The notes under the pieces: generated by a model
Database searches by the model: none
Told to the model about the DNA's origin: nothing
What the model saw: only the letters and a program-made list of their open reading frames with translations
Assembly: GCF_021728295.1 (NCBI RefSeq)
Contig: NZ_JAKJXE010000010.1
Coordinates: 146,539 to 210,538, forward strand
Direction: 5' to 3'
From: Pseudomonas petrae
GTDB taxonomy: Bacteria; Pseudomonadota; Gammaproteobacteria; Pseudomonadales; Pseudomonadaceae
Length of the DNA stretch: 64,000 nucleotides
Shown: piece by piece, positions 16,594-26,415 of the stretch
Position numbering within the stretch: the stretch's first letter is position 1
How the letters are laid out: each line of letters begins with the position of its first letter
Program-made: the position numbers and the translations under genes

Positions 16594-19224
16594 ATGGCAC
16601 AGAGCTCCTCCCGTTTGCTTCGCCGCCTCAACCCTTTCTGCGCCCAGTCCCTCAGCGCGGCGGCAACGCTGTGCCAGAGCCGCGGCCACGGCCACATCAC
16701 CATCGAGCACTGGCTGCTGAAACTGCTGGGGCAGGGCGACGGTGATCTGGTGCTGATCGGCCGGCGTTACGAGTGGGACATCGAAGCGCTGTGGACAGGC
16801 TTGCTCGGCCACCTCGACCGCCTGCCGCGCAGCGTCCAGGCCAAGCCGCAGCTGTGTGACAAGCTGCAGCGGCTGATCAAGAACGCCTGGGTGCGCGCTT
16901 CGATGGACGAGGACAACGAGCAACTGCGCTCGGCCCACGTGCTGGCGGCGCTGATCGAAACCCCCGCCCTGCTGGCGTGCGTGGAAGCCTGGCCGTTGCT
17001 CAGCCTGAGCGAGGTGCAGTTGCGCCATTTGCTGCCGTTTCTTGACGAGCATTCCGATGAGCGTCCTCAGACTGGGCAAGGGCTGGATTTTGTTCCCGAT
17101 GCTGCGCCTGTGGATTCGGTGATGAGTGCTGCGGAAAATCCTGTGCTGGCGAAGTTCACCCAGGACATCACCGACAAGGCGCGCAAGGGTGAGATCGATC
17201 CGGTGCTGGGCCGTGACGACGAGATTCGTCAGGTCATCGACATCCTCAGCCGCCGTCGCAAGAACAACCCGATTCTGGTGGGCGAGCCGGGCGTCGGCAA
17301 AACCGCGCTGGTCGAAGGGCTGGCCCTGCGCATCGTCGAGGGCAACGTGCCCGCCAGCCTCAAACCGGTCAGCGTGCGCACGCTGGATCTGGGGCTGTTG
17401 CAGGCGGGCGCCGGGGTCAAGGGTGAGTTCGAACAACGTCTGAAAGACGTGATCGAGGCCGTGCAGCAGGCCGAGCACCCGGTGCTGCTGTTCATCGACG
17501 AGGCCCATACGCTAATCGGCGCGGGCAATCAGGCGGGAGGCGCCGACGCTGCCAATCTGCTCAAGCCCGCCCTGGCCCGAGGTGAACTGCGCACCATCGC
17601 CGCGACCACCTGGAGTGAATACAAGCAATACTTCGAGCGTGATCCCGCGCTGGAGCGGCGCTTCCAGACGGTCAAGGTCGACGAGCCGGATGACGCCACC
17701 GCGATGGTCATGCTGCGCGGGTTGAAGGCCCGCTATGCCAGCCATCATGGCGTACACATCGAGGACGCCGCGATACAGGCCGCAGTCGTGCTGTCGCGCC
17801 GCTATCTGCCCGGCCGCCAGTTGCCGGACAAAGCCGTCGACCTGCTCGACACCGCCAGCGCCCGGGTGCGCATGAGCCTGGATTGCGAACCCCAGGCGCT
17901 GATCGCGAGCAAGGCCCGGCAGTCGGCGCTGGAGCAGGAACGCCAGGCGCTGCAAGACGATCAGCGCATCAACGGACACAACGCAGACGAGCGTCTGGCG
18001 GTCATCGCCGCGCAGCTTGTATCCCTGAGTAATGAGCTGTTGCAACTGCAGTTGCAGCACGCCAACGAACTCGACCTGGCGCAGACGTTGCTCGCTGCCC
18101 GCCATGCCGAGGTCTTCGACGCCGAGACCTGCGCGGCTCTACAGGCCCAGCTCAAGGCGGTTCAGGGCGATGCGCCGCTGCTGTCGCTGGACGTCGACGA
18201 TCGCAGCGTCGCCCAGGTGATCGCCGACTGGACCGGCGTGCCCCTGAGCAGCCTGCTGAAAGATGAACAGGCCAGCCTGCTGACGCTGGAACAGTCCCTG
18301 GCCGCCCGCGTAATCGGACAGGACCGCGCGTTGACGGCAATGGCCCAGCGTCTGCGCGCCGCGAAAACCGGCCTCACCGAAGAAGACTCCCCGCTGGGCG
18401 TGTTCCTGCTGGTCGGCAGCAGCGGCATCGGCAAGACCGAAACTGCCCTGGCGCTGGCCGACACCCTGTTTGACGGCGAGAAATCGCTGATCACCCTGAA
18501 CCTGTCCGAGTACCAGGAAGCCCACACTGTCAGCCAACTGAAAGGCGCGCCGCCGGGTTACGTCGGCTACGGACAGGGCGGGGTGCTCACCGAAGCGGTG
18601 CGCCAGCGACCCTACAGCGTCGTGCTGCTCGACGAAGTGGAAAAGGCCCATCGCGACGTGCTCAACCTGTTTTATCAGGTCTTCGATCGGGGCTTGATGC
18701 GCGACGGCGAAGGGCGCGAAATCGACTTCCGCAACACCGTCATCGTCATGACTTCCAACCTGGGCAGCGACCTGTTGCAGGACTACCTGCTGGCGAACCC
18801 CGAAGCGCTCGACGGTGAAGTGCACGAGCAACTGCGACCGGTCCTGCGCGAACACTTCCAGCCCGCGCTGCTGGCGCGTTTTCAGACGCTGATTTACCGG
18901 CCGCTGCAGACGCCGGCGCTCAAACGCATCGTCGCACTCAAGCTGGGCAAAGTGGCGGAGCGGTTGCGCCGGCATTACGGACTGGACTGCCGGATCGACG
19001 AACGCCTGCACGATGCGCTGGTGGAGGCGTGCCTGCTGCCCGACAGCGGCGCGCGGAACATCGACAGCCTGCTCAATCAGCAGATTTTGCCGGTGCTGAG
19101 TCAGCAGCTTTTGCAGCGCCAGGCCGCGCGATTGGCAACCCGGGGCGTGGTGGTGGGGCACTGCGAGGAAGACGGCATCACCCTTGAGTTTGTCGGGGCC
19201 CAGGCGTCGGTGGAGGGCGAATGA
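16594..19224 (+). CDS. clpV: T6SS sheath-recycling AAA+ ATPase ClpV (TssH)
   Basis: An 876-residue ClpB/ClpV-type disaggregase. A Clp N-domain (about 1-150) precedes two AAA+ modules, with Walker A motifs GEPGVGKT (230-237) and GSSGIGKT (608-615), the first Walker B LLFIDEAHTLIG, and the second VVLLDEVEKAH. ClpV extracts contracted TssB/TssC sheath for reuse. The protein is full length for ClpV, and the T6SS position separates it from housekeeping ClpB. The stop overlaps the vgrG start. Confidence 0.95.
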   Translation: MAQSSSRLLRRLNPFCAQSLSAAATLCQSRGHGHITIEHWLLKLLGQGDGDLVLIGRRYEWDIEALWTGLLGHLDRLPRSVQAKPQLCDKLQRLIKNAWVRASMDEDNEQLRSAHVLAALIETPALLACVEAWPLLSLSEVQLRHLLPFLDEHSDERPQTGQGLDFVPDAAPVDSVMSAAENPVLAKFTQDITDKARKGEIDPVLGRDDEIRQVIDILSRRRKNNPILVGEPGVGKTALVEGLALRIVEGNVPASLKPVSVRTLDLGLLQAGAGVKGEFEQRLKDVIEAVQQAEHPVLLFIDEAHTLIGAGNQAGGADAANLLKPALARGELRTIAATTWSEYKQYFERDPALERRFQTVKVDEPDDATAMVMLRGLKARYASHHGVHIEDAAIQAAVVLSRRYLPGRQLPDKAVDLLDTASARVRMSLDCEPQALIASKARQSALEQERQALQDDQRINGHNADERLAVIAAQLVSLSNELLQLQLQHANELDLAQTLLAARHAEVFDAETCAALQAQLKAVQGDAPLLSLDVDDRSVAQVIADWTGVPLSSLLKDEQASLLTLEQSLAARVIGQDRALTAMAQRLRAAKTGLTEEDSPLGVFLLVGSSGIGKTETALALADTLFDGEKSLITLNLSEYQEAHTVSQLKGAPPGYVGYGQGGVLTEAVRQRPYSVVLLDEVEKAHRDVLNLFYQVFDRGLMRDGEGREIDFRNTVIVMTSNLGSDLLQDYLLANPEALDGEVHEQLRPVLREHFQPALLARFQTLIYRPLQTPALKRIVALKLGKVAERLRRHYGLDCRIDERLHDALVEACLLPDSGARNIDSLLNQQILPVLSQQLLQRQAARLATRGVVVGHCEEDGITLEFVGAQASVEGE

Positions 19225-21758
19225 TGAACGATGCCATCGGGGTGTTTTTCGACCATAGCCGTCACAAGCTTACCGTTCATAACCTGCCTTTGGCGCTGGA
19301 TGTGCTGGCCTTTGAGGGTGAGGAGCGGTTGAGTCAGCCGTTTCATTACCGCGTGGAATTTACCTCGGCCGAGCAGGATATCGGCGCTGAGCGGATGCTG
19401 GGGCAGGAGGCGCATTTCAGTTTGCATGCGGCGGCGCATACGTTGCCGATTGCGATTCCTGGGTTGCCGGTGCCGGCTGTTAAAGCACTGCGGACGCTGC
19501 ATGGGGTGATTACCGGGCTCAAGCGGTTGTCGGGTTCGGCTGACGAGGCGCGCTATGAAGTGACGCTGGAACCGCGCCTGGCGTTGCTGGGTCGTGGGCG
19601 GCAGTTTCGGATTTATCAGCATCAGTCGGTGCCGCAGATTGTCGAGAGCATCTTGCGGACGCGCCATGACTTTGAGGGGCAGGATTTTCTGTTCACGCTG
19701 GTGCGGGAGTATCCGACGCGCGAGCAGGTGATGCAGTACGGCGAGAGCGATCTGGCGTTTATTTCGCGGCTTTTGGCCGAGGTGGGGATCTGGTATCGGT
19801 TTACCAATGACGAGCGACTGGGCATTGCGGTTGTCGAGTTTCATGACGATCAGCATCATTACGCTAAGCCTCGGGTTGGCTTGCCGTATCGGCCTCAGTC
19901 CGGGTTGGGCAGCAGCGGCCAGGATGGGGTTTGGGGGCTGCAGGTCAGTCATGAGGTGGTAGAGCAGAGCGTACATTTTCGGGCGTATCACCATCGGGAT
20001 GCGAACGCCTGGCTGGATGGGGATGTGGATCAGACGCGGGGTGACTCGACCACTTATGGCGAGGCGTATCACTATGCCGAGCCGTATCGCGTATTGGGCG
20101 ACAAGCTGGATCAGGATGAAGATCTGCTGGGGGAAAGCGGGTTTTTCTATGGGCGGTTGCGGCATGAGCGATATCTGAATAATCAGACTCGCTTAAGTGG
20201 CGTGAGCAGCAGTGCTTCGTTGGGATTGGCGCAGGTGCTGACGATTTCCGGTGGGGCACCGCAGGCGTTTGAGCCGGGAGCGGTGCTCACAAGGCTACGG
20301 TTGCGTGCGGCGCGGGATCGCAGTTTTGAGTTGAGCTTTGAAGCGCTTCCGTATTCCGAGAGCGTGTGTTTTCGGCCGCCGTTGCTGGCTAAACCTGCGA
20401 TAACCGGCACTGTTCCGGCGCGGGTCACCAGTTCGCTGGCCAACGATCCCTATAGCCACATCGACCGCGAAGGCCGCTACAAGGTCAGCTTTCTGTTTGA
20501 CCGCGACAGTTGGGAGCTGGGTGAGGAAAGCCTGTGGTTGAGGTTGGCCCGACCTTATGCGGGCGATACCCACGGCCTGCACCTGCCGCTGATCTGCGGG
20601 ACCGAAGTGGCGATTGCCTTCGAGCAAGGCGACCCGGACCGGCCGTACATCGCCCATGCCCTTCACGACAGCCGCCATCCCGATCATGTGACGCTGCTGC
20701 GCAGCGATTACAAACGCAATGTCCTGCGCACGCCGGCGAATAACAAGCTGCGCATGGAGGATGATCGCGGGAAAGAGCACATCAAACTCAGCACCGAGCA
20801 CTGCGGCAAGAGCCAGCTGAACCTTGGGCATCTGGTCGACAACGAGAAGGATAAGCGCGGCGAAGGGTTTGAGTTGCGCACGGACGGCTGGGGCGCGCTT
20901 CGCGCGGGGCATGGGGTGTTTATCAGTGCGGATGAACAGACCAAGGCCCACGGTCAGCAGCTCGATATGGACGCTGCGATCGAGCAGCTTGAAAGCGCGT
21001 TGTCGTTGGCCCGGTCCATGGCTCAAGCCGCGCGGAGTGCCCAGGCCATTGCCGCCGATACGAGCGGCCATGAGCAACTCACCGCGGCGCTTACCAACCT
21101 GACCGAGCCAGGGCTTTTACTGCATGCACCGGCCGGCATCGGCGTGGTCAGTCCCGAGGCTGTTTTGCTGTCCTCCGGCCGTGACAGCGTCGCCATCACG
21201 TCGTCGCGCTCGACCAACGTCAGTGCGGGACATGACATCACCGGCACGGCCGAGGGGGCGATCAGCCTGTGCGCTGTGACCAAAGGTTTCGACCTAAAAG
21301 CCGTGGATGGGGATATGCAGCTCCATGCCTACTGCGGCGCGATGCACGCGTTGGCGAATGACCAGATAAAAATTGAAAGCCTGGCCGGCCGTGTCGAGAT
21401 CAGTGCGCCCGAAGAAATCGTCTTCAGCTGCGGCGGCGCATTCATCCGCATCAAGGATGGCGAAATCGAGCTGGGCGCGCCAGGGAACATCCATCACCGG
21501 GCCGCTTACGTGCTAAAGGGCGGTGCCACCACGCTGACCACCCCGGCAACGCCGATACCGCCGGGCTATTCCGCGGGCTACACCCTCAGCGAACCGGATA
21601 AGGGTTACGCGCCCTTCGCCCGTTACCTGATCACCACCCAGGAGGGCGAGCGGTTCCCCGGCGTGACCGATAAGGACGGCAAGACCATTCCGGTCCACAC
21701 GCTGTTGCCCGGGAACGTGGTGATCGAGTTTCCCAATGACAAGCACGATGAGCAGTGA
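19221..21758 (+). CDS. vgrG: T6SS spike protein VgrG (TssI)
   Basis: An 845-residue VgrG. The gp27-like part covers about residues 10-390 (FEGEERLSQPFHYRVEF, then QYGESDLAFISRLLAEVGIWYRF). The gp5-like OB region contains DREGRYKVSFLFDRD and LPLICGTEVAIAFEQGDPDRP. A long C-terminal extension rich in beta repeats follows (DUF2345-like, about 580-760), with no recognisable enzymatic domain. VgrG trimers form the spike tip and carry effectors; the lipase gene next door is the obvious cargo. Codon choice in the first half (many GGG, TTG, CGG) differs from clpV, hinting at separate ancestry. Confidence 0.95.
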   Translation: MMNDAIGVFFDHSRHKLTVHNLPLALDVLAFEGEERLSQPFHYRVEFTSAEQDIGAERMLGQEAHFSLHAAAHTLPIAIPGLPVPAVKALRTLHGVITGLKRLSGSADEARYEVTLEPRLALLGRGRQFRIYQHQSVPQIVESILRTRHDFEGQDFLFTLVREYPTREQVMQYGESDLAFISRLLAEVGIWYRFTNDERLGIAVVEFHDDQHHYAKPRVGLPYRPQSGLGSSGQDGVWGLQVSHEVVEQSVHFRAYHHRDANAWLDGDVDQTRGDSTTYGEAYHYAEPYRVLGDKLDQDEDLLGESGFFYGRLRHERYLNNQTRLSGVSSSASLGLAQVLTISGGAPQAFEPGAVLTRLRLRAARDRSFELSFEALPYSESVCFRPPLLAKPAITGTVPARVTSSLANDPYSHIDREGRYKVSFLFDRDSWELGEESLWLRLARPYAGDTHGLHLPLICGTEVAIAFEQGDPDRPYIAHALHDSRHPDHVTLLRSDYKRNVLRTPANNKLRMEDDRGKEHIKLSTEHCGKSQLNLGHLVDNEKDKRGEGFELRTDGWGALRAGHGVFISADEQTKAHGQQLDMDAAIEQLESALSLARSMAQAARSAQAIAADTSGHEQLTAALTNLTEPGLLLHAPAGIGVVSPEAVLLSSGRDSVAITSSRSTNVSAGHDITGTAEGAISLCAVTKGFDLKAVDGDMQLHAYCGAMHALANDQIKIESLAGRVEISAPEEIVFSCGGAFIRIKDGEIELGAPGNIHHRAAYVLKGGATTLTTPATPIPPGYSAGYTLSEPDKGYAPFARYLITTQEGERFPGVTDKDGKTIPVHTLLPGNVVIEFPNDKHDEQ

Positions 21759-21893
21759 CCACCGCTCAGGGGCCCCGTCGCCCGGATGGGTTGCGATCTG
21801 CATCGCGCCAGCTATCGACACAGCGCCCGATGCCAAGCGGCCGCTCGCGACCATTTATCACCGCATCAAATCTTCAATCAGGAAGGACCCGGC

Positions 21894-23921
21894 ATGAAAG
21901 ACAGACAGCACCAGACGGATATTTTTTGCACCTACAAACCCGTGGCTATCGGCCCGCAGAAAACCCATTGGGTTGAATTTCAACTGGTGGACGAACTCGG
22001 CGAGCCGCTGGCTAATCTGCCGTGGCGGGCGACCAATCAGGCAGTGCGGGATGGCTGCGTTGCTGAGTACTCGGGGAGCACCGATGCCCAGGGTGTCATT
22101 CGGCTTGAGGAGCTTCATCCACTCGACGTGACACTGCTAATGCCGGCGGCGCCGTTGGCCGAAGTCCTGCAGCAGCGGCGGTTGCGCGCGGTGCGCCCGG
22201 AGCCCGAGCGGCCGGGTGCAAGTGACAGCAAACCTCTGTACGGAAAGCAGCGTCCCGGGTTTTCGCCGGTGGAAAAACAGGCACTTGAGCAGGGGCATGC
22301 CTATCACTACCTGCGAATAGGGCAACTGTGTGATGAGCTGCCGGCGTTCAACCCGCCGTGGCCAGAGCAGGATTCGCCACCGGCTTATCATTTTCCGGAC
22401 GCTGAGTTTTCAGGGTTTACGGTGCAATACGAAGCGCTGAACTGCCGGCATGTATTGGAAGTCTGCCCGCTGCGTGCTTGGTCGTTGGTGCTGCATCATG
22501 AGAAAGGGTACTGCTTGGCGAATGCCTACAACCTGGGACTGATGAGTATTCTGTCGTACAGCAATCGCGCGGAAAATTTGTACGGCTCGCCTGAGGAATT
22601 TTTTGCACAGCAGTGCCTTGATCTGTCGCGAACTCCCAAGGTATGGGACGGGGGGAAAAATTGGCCCTGTCTGGTGACTGACGTACCGTTCGATGATCGT
22701 TACCAGCCTTGCGAAGTATTTAACACCGCAACAGCAGACGTCCCTGAAGGCGATACCCAACTTTTCTACGTCAGAAATTCCACTCAGATGATGGTCGCGT
22801 GGCGGGGGACTGACTTTGATCGGATAAGCGTCCCTGACTTACGCACGGACCTGACCTTCCGCCCCGTCAAGCCTGAGCTGACGCCTGCATGCGCGCCTTC
22901 GGTTCCATGCGCGGATCTCGCACTAGACGGTCGTATCCATCTCGGATTCAGCGAGGCATACAGGGTAGTGCCGAGACTCTTTCCCTTCCGCTTTAAGGAC
23001 GATCTCCCGAGCCGTCTCGAAGGCAGGAAGTTATACGTTTGTGGGCATAGTCTTGGCGGCGCTTTGGGATTGATCCACTCAGCGACACTTAAGGACCAGA
23101 ATCCGCTGTTGTACACCTACGGAATGCCCCGTACGTTCACCCTCAATGCGATACGTGGTCTAGACGAACTTTGGCACTACCGTCATGTGAATGACACTGA
23201 CACCATTCCCAGTGTTCCACCTGAGGCGGACCTCGATAACCAACTTTACAACCTATACGGCCCCTTAGGCACAACGTTGGGTTTCACATGGTCGATGGGC
23301 CAGACCCTCATAAACAATCTCATCAAATCCGGCGATCCGTACGGCCACCACGGCGAGATTGCCATGCTTTATCGCGTAGAGCAGCACACGCAAAGGCGTG
23401 GCTCTTCCTACCCCGCATATCGAAGCAAAGATGGTCTCGGCGCGCCTTATTACAACACCATAAAAACCCGACTGCCCGAGCGGCCAACCTTATATCTTGT
23501 GCCAAGTCTTAACATGACAGTAAGTGAAAATAGCGGGCAATCCCAACTCCAGTTCATTAAAAGTATGAATGCTGAGATGCTTGAAAAATATTTTCCACCG
23601 TATAAAAACCCCAAGCCGGGAGGACTGTTAGGTATAGGTAACCACATGATGGGCGAATACATGTCGCATATAACCCGCCGACTACTTACAGCGATTAAAC
23701 CTGATTGGAAGCCGGTGCTTGGTGTACCGTCTGAGATCGAGCGTTTCAAGGAACAGATGGAAAAACATGGCAGCACTTCGCCGAAAGATGAAAATAAGCG
23801 TAATGGTTGGTTTCTGTCGATGCACGAGGAAGTCGATGCGGCATTGAAGGTGACACAGGAGTTGGATGGTGGAGTCGAAGCGCTCGAACGTCTTGATTCC
23901 ATCGCACGTGTTCGGGCATGA
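21894..23921 (+). CDS. T6SS lipase effector, class 3 fold (Tle2/TseL-like phospholipase)
   Basis: A 675-residue protein with a lipase_3 alpha/beta-hydrolase core. The nucleophile elbow is GHSLGG with Ser386; the acid is probably Asp436 in HVNDTDTIPSVPP, and the base His485 or His486 in GDPYGHHGEIAML. An N-terminal beta-rich domain (about 15-90, VEFQLVDELGEPLANLPW) may connect to VgrG or PAAR. There is no signal peptide, as expected for a T6SS cargo. Class 3 T6SS lipases hydrolyse bacterial phospholipids in the target periplasm; the precise ester bond attacked is unknown. ATG 21894 follows AGGAAGGA. The gene is AT-richer towards its 3' end. It is followed within 5 bases by lipoprotein genes that are probable immunity factors. 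Confidence 0.85.
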   Translation: MKDRQHQTDIFCTYKPVAIGPQKTHWVEFQLVDELGEPLANLPWRATNQAVRDGCVAEYSGSTDAQGVIRLEELHPLDVTLLMPAAPLAEVLQQRRLRAVRPEPERPGASDSKPLYGKQRPGFSPVEKQALEQGHAYHYLRIGQLCDELPAFNPPWPEQDSPPAYHFPDAEFSGFTVQYEALNCRHVLEVCPLRAWSLVLHHEKGYCLANAYNLGLMSILSYSNRAENLYGSPEEFFAQQCLDLSRTPKVWDGGKNWPCLVTDVPFDDRYQPCEVFNTATADVPEGDTQLFYVRNSTQMMVAWRGTDFDRISVPDLRTDLTFRPVKPELTPACAPSVPCADLALDGRIHLGFSEAYRVVPRLFPFRFKDDLPSRLEGRKLYVCGHSLGGALGLIHSATLKDQNPLLYTYGMPRTFTLNAIRGLDELWHYRHVNDTDTIPSVPPEADLDNQLYNLYGPLGTTLGFTWSMGQTLINNLIKSGDPYGHHGEIAMLYRVEQHTQRRGSSYPAYRSKDGLGAPYYNTIKTRLPERPTLYLVPSLNMTVSENSGQSQLQFIKSMNAEMLEKYFPPYKNPKPGGLLGIGNHMMGEYMSHITRRLLTAIKPDWKPVLGVPSEIERFKEQMEKHGSTSPKDENKRNGWFLSMHEEVDAALKVTQELDGGVEALERLDSIARVRA

Positions 23922-23925
23922 GCAA

Positions 23926-24720
23926 ATGAGCAAATTAACGGTTCAACTTAAAGGTTCTTTGCTGTGTATAGCACTGTCGATCTCAGTGAGCGGCTGTGCA
24001 ACGGACCGTAGCCTCTCACCACCACCGGACGGGGAAAAGGTGACGTTTACCATCAAGGCCCCAGCTGAATTAAAGCCATATGCCATGCGTGTTATGTATC
24101 GATCGGCGAAGTGCCAGCGTGTTAGTCATGATGCAAGCGGCAGACCTGAAATGCTCGACGGACACAGTTCCTTTGAGACCGTCTTCCAGCGCGGTCAACC
24201 AGAAAATATGTATAAAGCGACGCTTTTTGTTAATGGTGGCGGTCCGTGCGAATGGCGTTTAAGTAATGTGATGTTCGGAGTGACCTACCGTGACCCCAGT
24301 CGCTTTGGCGAAAATGTTCTAGTTGGCGGGGGAGGCGGAGTAATTGTCGTATTCGATCATAATAATCCACAGCTTCGTGTGGGGGGAGCTGTGAGGGTAG
24401 AGGGCTCACAACTGAGAATCGTCAAGGATTACTATCTTTGGGTAAACGAGAGATATACCGGAGGTTATGTAAAGCGTGCCAGCTTATCGGGATACGGCAG
24501 CGGTTATCTTACATATGAGGCGCGGCAAGCAAGAAATGTTTATTTTGAACCGATGTTTCATCCAGAGTTTGTCGTGACGTCCGTAGCGCCCAAAAAACAT
24601 GCGGTCGGAGATTTCATTAAGTTTTTTTATCCGGATGGAACAGTCGAGTCCGATCCGGAAGGAAGGCCCAACTTTAAAAAAATGCAGGAAATCCGACTGA
24701 GAGCGGAAGCAAAAAAATGA
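23926..24720 (+). CDS. Lipoprotein of the five-copy family, copy 1 (probable lipase immunity)
   Basis: A 264-residue predicted lipoprotein with lipobox VSGC (Cys24), so it would be anchored in a membrane facing the periplasm. Family motifs shared by all five copies are MRVMYRS with a following Cys, CEWRLSNV, KDYY, and a C-terminal YPDGTVES followed by KKMQEIRLRAEAKK. It begins 5 bases after the lipase stop. Periplasmic lipoproteins encoded next to T6SS lipases commonly neutralise them, so immunity is inferred from position, not from a recognised domain. Base composition is markedly AT-richer than in the apparatus genes. Confidence 0.75.
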   Translation: MSKLTVQLKGSLLCIALSISVSGCATDRSLSPPPDGEKVTFTIKAPAELKPYAMRVMYRSAKCQRVSHDASGRPEMLDGHSSFETVFQRGQPENMYKATLFVNGGGPCEWRLSNVMFGVTYRDPSRFGENVLVGGGGGVIVVFDHNNPQLRVGGAVRVEGSQLRIVKDYYLWVNERYTGGYVKRASLSGYGSGYLTYEARQARNVYFEPMFHPEFVVTSVAPKKHAVGDFIKFFYPDGTVESDPEGRPNFKKMQEIRLRAEAKK

Positions 24721-25540
24721 AGCGGCTCACTGTTGCTCATAGCATGTGTCGGAAGGGTAGGATGACCAATTTGAAGTTTTTAGTGGGAGTCATGATTCTA
24801 ATGCTTTCGATGAGCGGCTGTGCAACGGACCGCACCATGTCACCAGCGCCAAAGGGTGAAAAGGTCTCCTTTAGTATTAAACTTCCCGAAGGCTTGGAGG
24901 CGACGCCTATGCGCGTAATGTATCGGTCTGCCATATGTCGGCACGTAACCCATGATGCACACGGGCGTCGTGAAACTTTGGATGGTTATAACGGATTCGA
25001 TCTAATGTTAAGGCGAATTAAGAATGATCTGTATGAGGCTGAACTATATGTCGACGGCGGTGGCCCTTGCAGATGGCGTCTGAGCAATGTGGATCTCGGC
25101 GTTCAATATAGCGTACCCACTCCATTCGGAGTTGATGCGACACCTGGGTGGGCGGTGGATTGATAGTGGTATTTGATTCCAATAACCCTCAGCGTCAAAT
25201 CTCCAGCCCAATTACCGTGAAAGAAGCAGTGTTGAATGTTATAGAAGATTACTATCCACTGGTGAGCGAGCGCTTCATCAATGGCTACGCCAAGCAGGTT
25301 AGTCTTGTCGGCGTCGATGGAGGCGATTTGACGTACACCGCGCCGGATGCCCGGATAGTCTATTTTGAGCCAGTGCTGCATGGGGATTACGTAGTGAGGT
25401 CAATTGCCCCTAAGAAGAATGTAAAAGGCGACTTTCCTAAGTTTTATTATCCGGATGGAACCGTTCAGTCCCATTGGCGATCGGAGGCTGACTTTAAAAA
25501 AATGCAGGAAATCCGCCTGAAGGCGGAAGCAAGTAAATGA
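24717..25540 (+). pseudogene. Lipoprotein family copy 2, frameshifted
   Basis: Homologous to copy 1 throughout, but the frame breaks near 25140-25150. Upstream the lipobox MSGC and CRWRLSNVDLG are in one frame, which ends at TGA about 25163. The continuation GGGLIVVFDSNNPQ, YPDGTVQS and KKMQEIRLKAEASK runs in another frame to 25540. A single missing base relative to the sister copies would explain it. Either the copy is inactivated (a truncated 148-residue protein may be secreted) or there is a sequencing error. It overlaps the end of copy 1 by four bases. Confidence 0.8.
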
Positions 25541-25580
25541 AATCGCTTACCGCACCACCCCCTGTAGTGGGAAACATTCC

Positions 25581-26375
25581 ATGAATAACGCTAAATCATT
25601 CTTGAAGGCTTCGGTTTTGTGCTTTGTATTGCTCACCTTCCTCAGCGGCTGCGCGAAAGACTACAGGATGAATCCGCCGCCAGATGGTGAGAAAGTCGAA
25701 ATCGTTATAAAGATGCCTGAAGAGCTGGAGCCACAGCCTCTGCGAGTCATGTATCGCTCGTCTGTATGCCGAAAAGTTGTGCATGACGGTGATGGTAGGC
25801 CTGAATCCCTGGAAGGATATAACGGTTATGGTTCGGAGCTAACGAAGCGTGGGGCCACAGAGTTCTATGAGACGAGGTTGTTCATCGATGGAGGCGGTCG
25901 CTGCAAGTGGCGGCTTAGTAATATCGTATTTAGCATCAAATACCGTATTCCTAGTCGCTTCGGGGAAAGTGTAACGCAGGGCATAGGCGGCACGGTCATC
26001 ATAGAGTTTGATGGTAACGATGCGCAGCTCAGTGTCGGAAGAACAAGGAATGCGGTGGGTCCAGACTTAATGGTGGTCAAAGATTACTATCCATGGCTAA
26101 GCGAAAAATTTATCGGCGGTTATGCCAGGCGTGTAAATCTTTCTAGCGAAGGTGGCGGTTATCTTACTTATAAGGCTCGGGAGGCGAGGCGCATATATAT
26201 TGAGCCGGTTTTGCATTCGGACGTGGTCGTGACATCCGTTTCGCCAAAGAAACACGTCATAGGCGATTTCATAAAGTTTTACTACCCCGATGGGACAGTA
26301 GAGTCCAACGGGCAGCCAGTACCCAATTTTACTAAAATGCAAAAAATACGCTTGGCAGCTGAATCGAAAAAATGA
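25581..26375 (+). CDS. Lipoprotein family copy 3 (probable lipase immunity)
   Basis: 264 residues, lipobox LSGC (Cys at about 24), then DYRMNPPPDGEKVEIVIKMPEEL, LRVMYRSSVC, CKWRLSNIVF and a C-terminal YPDGTVESNG with TKMQKIRLAAESKK. It is intact and the same length as copy 1. It follows the frameshifted copy 2 by 40 bases with its own AT-rich context. Likely periplasmic; the immunity role is inferred from the adjacent lipase effector. Confidence 0.75.
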   Translation: MNNAKSFLKASVLCFVLLTFLSGCAKDYRMNPPPDGEKVEIVIKMPEELEPQPLRVMYRSSVCRKVVHDGDGRPESLEGYNGYGSELTKRGATEFYETRLFIDGGGRCKWRLSNIVFSIKYRIPSRFGESVTQGIGGTVIIEFDGNDAQLSVGRTRNAVGPDLMVVKDYYPWLSEKFIGGYARRVNLSSEGGGYLTYKAREARRIYIEPVLHSDVVVTSVSPKKHVIGDFIKFYYPDGTVESNGQPVPNFTKMQKIRLAAESKK

Positions 26376-26415
26376 AACCGCTCGCTGTGCTGCACCTCGT
26401 TTTAGGGAGTCTTAT

